DNA of 64,000 nucleotides from Siderastrea radians (taxonomy: Eukaryota > Cnidaria > Anthozoa > Scleractinia > Rhizangiidae), in assembly GCA_964017195.1 (NCBI GenBank), contig OZ024891.1, forward strand, positions 1,825,894 through 1,889,893. Reading direction: 5' to 3'. Below the pieces are notes generated by a model that searched no databases, was not told the DNA's origin, and saw nothing but the letters and a program-made list of their open reading frames with translations. Within the stretch, counting starts at the first letter, position 1; each line of letters starts with the position of its first letter. A program made the position numbers and the translations under genes. This document shows, piece after piece, positions 59,372 through 64,000 of this stretch.

Positions 59372-61407
59372 TCTTTGGTCAAGTTTGAAATGAATAATGG
59401 ACAGTTCGACTTATCATATATACGGTCACATGCATGAAGAATGCAAAGCCTCTCATTTATTTCCAGGAAAACTGCACACGAAATTGACAGCCATTTGCTG
59501 AGATGTGAATCGCCATGTGCTTGTTGACAATGCAAAGACCTCAATAAAAAAAGAAAACTTGAAAAATCTGCTGCGGAATATGAACTTTGGGAATTCGAAA
59601 CCCAGGGGAAAACACAAATATTCAGCTGAATGAGCAAAAGGGAATGTGTTGAAGGGGACCAAATACATCACAGCCCGCGAGAATCACCTGCTAAGATTGT
59701 TGTTTACACTCACTCGCTAATCCTCTTCGTGCCGAGTGGCACATAAGGCTGTTCAAGGACCTTTTAAAAGAACAGTTGGGTAATCTAACACACGTCGAGC
59801 TGTTGGGGATTATTCAGTTGAAAAAAAGTCGTAAAAAATTCAAATGAATGAAACCTTATTCTCCGAATTTGTGGGGGGGGGGGGGGGGGGACAAATTTGC
59901 ACGCGAGCTGCTGTTGCCTTCCCGATGATGCTACCTGTCCTCTTTGTTTTCGGGGGGACAAACATGTAGTTTAGAGTACGAAATATGAAAATATTTCCCG
60001 TTACAAAAGTCTGAGGTAACATTAATATGTCGCCATAGAAAACTCGATTTTTCATCCATCGAAAACGATCTCTTGGGTGCTCCTCAGTATCGAAACATAA
60101 CTATTTTGTTACGTCACGACAAACTCTTGCCCAGGGCCCTTTTCTCTTCATCGCTGAGTTTGACATTTCGGCAATAAATAAAACAAGAAAGCGTCTGATT
60201 GCGTTAAGAGAAAAATAAGCCACACCAGTAATTGAAATAACTTCAAAGCATTTATTTAGCTCCATTACTGCTGCAGTTGCAGTTTTATAACGAATTCACA
60301 TATTTTCCCCCCAATCTTCACCACAAAACAGCAACAGTCATTTTAAAAAAATATATATATGTACAAGCTCTTTATCATTGTTTCTGGATAAATAAGAAGC
60401 ATGGCATAATACACCCTCGTGCCCAGGTTCGTCAGCTGGACCAGCCACAAATTCAAGCACACCCAATGCCTTGAGCATGAGGGTTGTCTTACATCTTGAT
60501 TATAGGTTTCGTGCTGACTTGTCCCCAGTCGTCTTCATGGTGTGCGATGCGCGCGGCACGGGAGTGCGAGTTGTGATGGGTAGTGAGAATCACCCCTTGC
60601 TATCACACCTCACGCTCCCGTGCCTCGCGCGTCGCGCAACATGAAGACGACCGGGGACGAGTCAGGGTTTTGTGGCCCACGAAAACGGAGGACATTGTAT
60701 AGTGAAAGGATGTCTGGGTAAACTTCTGATTGGCTGATTTTTTTTACTTTCTAGGAACCAATTAGAATCAATGTAGATTATTAGTTGAGGGGAAGGGTTA
60801 AAGAAAAAACAAATGCTTGCCTAAAATATTTTTATGTATACTTATTTACAGTATGTTTGGCATTGAAGGTTAGATATTCCCAAAAGTTACAAATTGCAAG
60901 GCAGATTAATATATCTTCGTTTTTGTATTCAAAATAATTTCATCACTTTTAGTGTAACTAAGCTTAATGCCATCAAGGGTAACAAGGAAAATAAGGTATT
61001 CCACCCACACGTAAACTTGAAGATTATCAATGAAAAGTAACTGTAACCAAATGTCTGTGAGCACTTTGTAAAACTTTCAAATAGCATCAGAAGACATGTT
61101 ACATTCACACCAAGGGGCCTTAAGTGAAACATGGTTCGGCATCATCTCAATCAAAAAATTCAGCTAACTTATCAAATGCATTATCCGGATCAAGGCAATG
61201 TTATGTCATCTACAAAAGCCTTTGTGAGGTTATGGGAGGTTATTTGCCATTTTAAAACCAGGTTTAACAGGCTAACTTGGTGTGAATGAAACATCACAAG
61301 AAAGTGCAATTGCCCTTTTCTTGAATTACAAAATGTTTGTTGTTGAAGAATATTTTGTGACAAGTCAAACAGCAAAACCTCAGCATGAAAGTCATTGAGG
61401 GGAATAT
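59372..61407. other. Intergenic, BCCT promoter side and 3' flank of the last gene
   Basis: No coding exon recognised. A G-run of about 18 at 59873-59890 may hide assembly error. A GC-rich hairpin lies at 60516-60663. Confidence 0.5.
60516..60663. repeat. GC-rich fold-back element
   Basis: GACTTGTCCCCAGTCGTCTTCATG at the left is mirrored by CATGAAGACGACCGGGGACGAGTC at the right, then GGCACGGGAG against CTCCCGTGCC further in. Hairpin of about 148 bp. Confidence 0.65.
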
Positions 61408-63213
61408 TCACTGAGCGACTGATCTACTCCAAGCTGAAGTTCTTCGTTGTGACTTCAAAGAAATGGAAGCTCTATCGGTAAGGTTATTGTTCTCAATAGC
61501 TCTAAGAGGTTGTCGTCTTTGCAGGTTTGAGGTTACTGCCTTTGAACAACTTTCTCCTAACTCCATAGCATCCTCTGCTTCCATGACAACAGGCACACAT
61601 AACTCCCTTGCACTGTGAATACCATTGTCAATTGGCACAGGTTCCAAATCTGTCTCCATGTCCTGTACATCAAAATCAAATCCACTGTGTGAGCCACTAG
61701 GGTGAAGAATACTTGGAGTTGAACTAGTCCGCGTAAAGTCCTCCCAGTTCAAAAATGAAGAATGCCTTGATTGTTTGTTAAGCACAGCATGTTGGTCTTC
61801 AGAAAGTTCATTACACAGTTCTTCATCAAGCAGAATATCATCAACATTCAAGTCTCCTTCATCCTCCATATCTCCCTCATATCCACTCTCTGATAGGCTG
61901 CTAATGCTCGTGTTTAAAATGCTGTCATCAGCAGGGATCTGCTGCGCACGTCCCATACGTCTTGTTGTTGTCTCACTTTGATCATTGACAACAGACTGCT
62001 TATCGTTGTGCAACTCGGACAGAAGAGCAATAGGTAGGAGATATCGACGTAATTCTTCACGACCAGGAACCTGAGAAAAACAACAGTCATAGAAGCAACT
62101 CTTCAAAAATCATGATGCCTGTGCCTCTACCTCTCTTTATTTCATAGAAAACAGAGTTAAGAGAAGTTTTCGTTGAAGGTTATTTATTCAGCTCAATTCA
62201 ACTGATTGACAATATACATTAACCTGCTGTAACATACTGTAGCCAATCAGCCACAAAGCAGTCAAAATGATTCTTGTCTATTTTAAAAAATTAAGCCTTT
62301 TCTACGATCATTTCAGTTAGGCAGGGAAATGGGCAACATGTCAATGCAAAGAAGGGAAAGCAAAGCCTAGTAGGTAGCAGGCACAGGGAGAGAAAAAAAA
62401 TTGACTTAGAGAATACTAAATTTTTGTTTTACTAAAATTCACCATTGTAGCATTTTTCTTGATTCCCGATAATCTGGAAGTCAAGAAGAGAGAAATTTAA
62501 ACTCATATTTCTTACCTTTACTTCACTGACTTTCATAAAGCGTTCATCAGAGTACCTAAAGAAAAAAAGTCATTTAGAAAAGAGGTTTTTAAAATAATTA
62601 TTCCAATTTAAAGAACATGGAAAAATTGATGGAATTAAAATACCACATAACTTTCATGGGAGAATATAATTAGCTACAGGTAACAGAAGATCCAGAAATA
62701 AGGGCTACTGATGTCAATACCCAGCAAATGCACATGTGATCATACTGCACATGTTTATTTATGCATATCAAGTAATAAGATAATTATTATTTATATTACG
62801 TATTGTTAGTATAATTGCTCAGGTGATTATAGAGAAGCTCGCGAACTGATTGGTCGAGGATTACATCATATCTTGCTATAATCCCCCCGGGGCGAGGTGA
62901 TTATAATACTGAAGCACTAATTTTCAAAATGGCGACCGCACAATTTTTGATGTTTCTGAAGAAAAGAAAAAGGAAAATGCATTTGCTCTAATAATCACCT
63001 GAGCAATTATACTAAAACAATTATTCTCCTCAGGCTCAGCGAATATTGTGGAATAATTTCGTCTCGGGGATTATTCCACAATAATCACTTTACCTTCGGT
63101 GAATAATTGTTAATTATTATTAGCTTTCTTTTATTAATCAGATGAAAACACACCTTTCTTTGATGGCTTTTAGCTTCACATTTCTGTGATCTACAGGATA
63201 TTCATCAAGGAAA
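61408..63213 (-). CDS. Unrecognised protein, C-terminal part (three exons; 5' end outside window)
   Basis: Exons 63154-63213, 62516-62555 and 61408-62070 join in frame and end in TGA. The first two encode a conserved-looking stretch: LDEYPVDHRNVKLKAIKE then RYSDERFMKVSEVK. The last exon starts VPGREELRRYLLPIALLSE and then turns acidic and Ser-rich (SISSLSESGYEGDMEDEGDL). It ends in a basic Ser/Arg tail. The acidic stretch looks disordered and could be a phosphorylation or interaction site. I cannot name the family. The remaining exons lie past 64000; the intron beyond 63213 holds a hAT-like element. Confidence 0.75.
62805..63018. repeat. MITE with ~26-bp inverted ends
   Basis: GTTAGTATAATTGCTCAGG... 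at the left and ...CCTGAGCAATTATACTAAAAC at the right are inverted copies. A second small hairpin (AACAATTATTC against GAATAATTGTT) follows at about 63018-63110. Confidence 0.65.
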
Positions 63214-63309
63214 CTGCAAAAATTCAAATCATTGATTAACTTTAGAAATGCAAATAATGTAACACAATTGTAACATTATTTTAATAACTTATACTGAAGG
63301 ATTCCAAAA

Positions 63310-63875
63310 CAGTGTTCAATCTAGGCCGCGTTTTTGCGTCATTGATGTGGTAAATTATATCCTGACGCAAAATGAAATTATCGTGGTGTCATACTGATGC
63401 AAAAAAAGAGAAAGAAAACAAGTTACCTCACATAGAAGTACTTACAAAGCAGCGGGCATTTGGCAATAAATAAAAATAAAAACACATGCTTACAAGAACT
63501 TTTTGTGTCAGGTGTTCCACGCAATTCCAAGAGAGACTAGAGCCCCCATTTCGACGTTTTGCAAGCGTTGCTTGGCCCTCGATGTTTTTCACAGTTCAGT
63601 TGTTCTTCTTTGTAAAATTAACATGAAATGACAACAAAAACTAACATTTTTTTATCAAAAAGAGAATGGCCATTGAACCTCCTAAGAACGATGAAGAAGG
63701 ACCGGAGAAGGATGGTGAAAGATCGGAAGAGAGTTCGACAAGTATCACTACAAGTCAACTTCACGAGCCAACAGCTTCAGCAACTACCACAACTGTTCAT
63801 GACCCAGACCATTTTTAAAATGACCGACATGTGGGACATATGACCCACTTTGACTAATTTCTAGATTGAACACTG
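63310..63875. mobile_element. 566-bp hAT-like non-autonomous element
   Basis: Perfect 15-bp inverted ends CAGTGTTCAATCTAG (63310-63324) and CTAGATTGAACACTG (63861-63875). They are flanked by CCAAAA on both sides (63304-63309 and 63876-63881), a 6-bp target duplication. hAT elements often start CAG and make 5-8 bp duplications. A 50-codon acidic frame (63666-63818, MAIEPPKNDEEGPEKDGERS...) may be a relic of a transposase N-terminus. Confidence 0.7.
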
Positions 63876-64000
63876 CCAAAATACAGTGAAGTCAAGAAAG
63901 AGGTACCATTTTTGGTGTAAATGAAGTGTACAATCCAGAAGAGCAACAAGTCCCAGACCAGTGATTTCACACAGGTGCGGCGGCCATGGATTATCTGTTG

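Overview
This is eukaryotic nuclear DNA from an animal. It has AT-rich introns with GT..AG borders and genes spread over up to 11 kb. It carries many fold-back DNA elements, tRNA-like SINE pieces and a non-LTR retrotransposon tail. Gene content includes axonemal dynein, an intraflagellar transport GTPase, tetraspanins, a BCCT osmolyte transporter and CAP-Gly/transglutaminase-like proteins. Together with the repeat style this suggests a cnidarian, most likely a hexacorallian such as a stony coral. The species is an inference; nothing in the window names it.

Layout. 1-2.7 kb: last three exons of a tetraspanin (+). 4.5-9.5 kb: a second, complete tetraspanin (+, 253 aa) behind a tandemly duplicated promoter block. 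11.2-18.9 kb: axonemal dynein intermediate chain DNAI2 (-, 14 exons), with one frameshift in exon 11. 19.3-23.0 kb: mitochondrial phosphatidylglycerophosphate synthase PGS1 (+, 5 exons), head-to-head with DNAI2. 24.1-35.2 kb: a 19-exon protein of 856 aa with two BTB domains and a UBA-like C-terminus (+). 36.5-39.3 kb and 42.3-44.7 kb: two intronless paralogues, tail to tail. Each has an N-terminal MGC lipidation signal, CAP-Gly, an IQ-like helix, a transglutaminase/kyphoscoliosis-peptidase core and C-terminal repeats. 46.3-52.0 kb: IFT27 (-, 7 exons), 189 bp head-to-head with a two-exon gene for a 256-aa conserved, probably axonemal protein (52.2-53.6 kb, +). 56.1-59.4 kb: a three-exon BCCT transporter (-, 728 aa). 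61.4-63.2 kb: 3' end of an unrecognised gene (-), whose upstream intron holds a short hAT-like element.

How genes relate. At least two genes, probably three, belong to the cilium: DNAI2 (outer dynein arm), IFT27 (IFT-B train) and perhaps the 52.2 kb gene. All sit at divergent promoters with RFX X-box-like sequences. The most unusual unit is the 36.5-44.7 kb pair. Its two active-site triads are altered in complementary ways: one copy has Ser for the nucleophilic Cys, the other keeps Cys and His but has Glu for Asp.

All exon joins were worked out by hand from splice signals and frame continuity, without transcript evidence. Family names come from remembered homologues, not a search.
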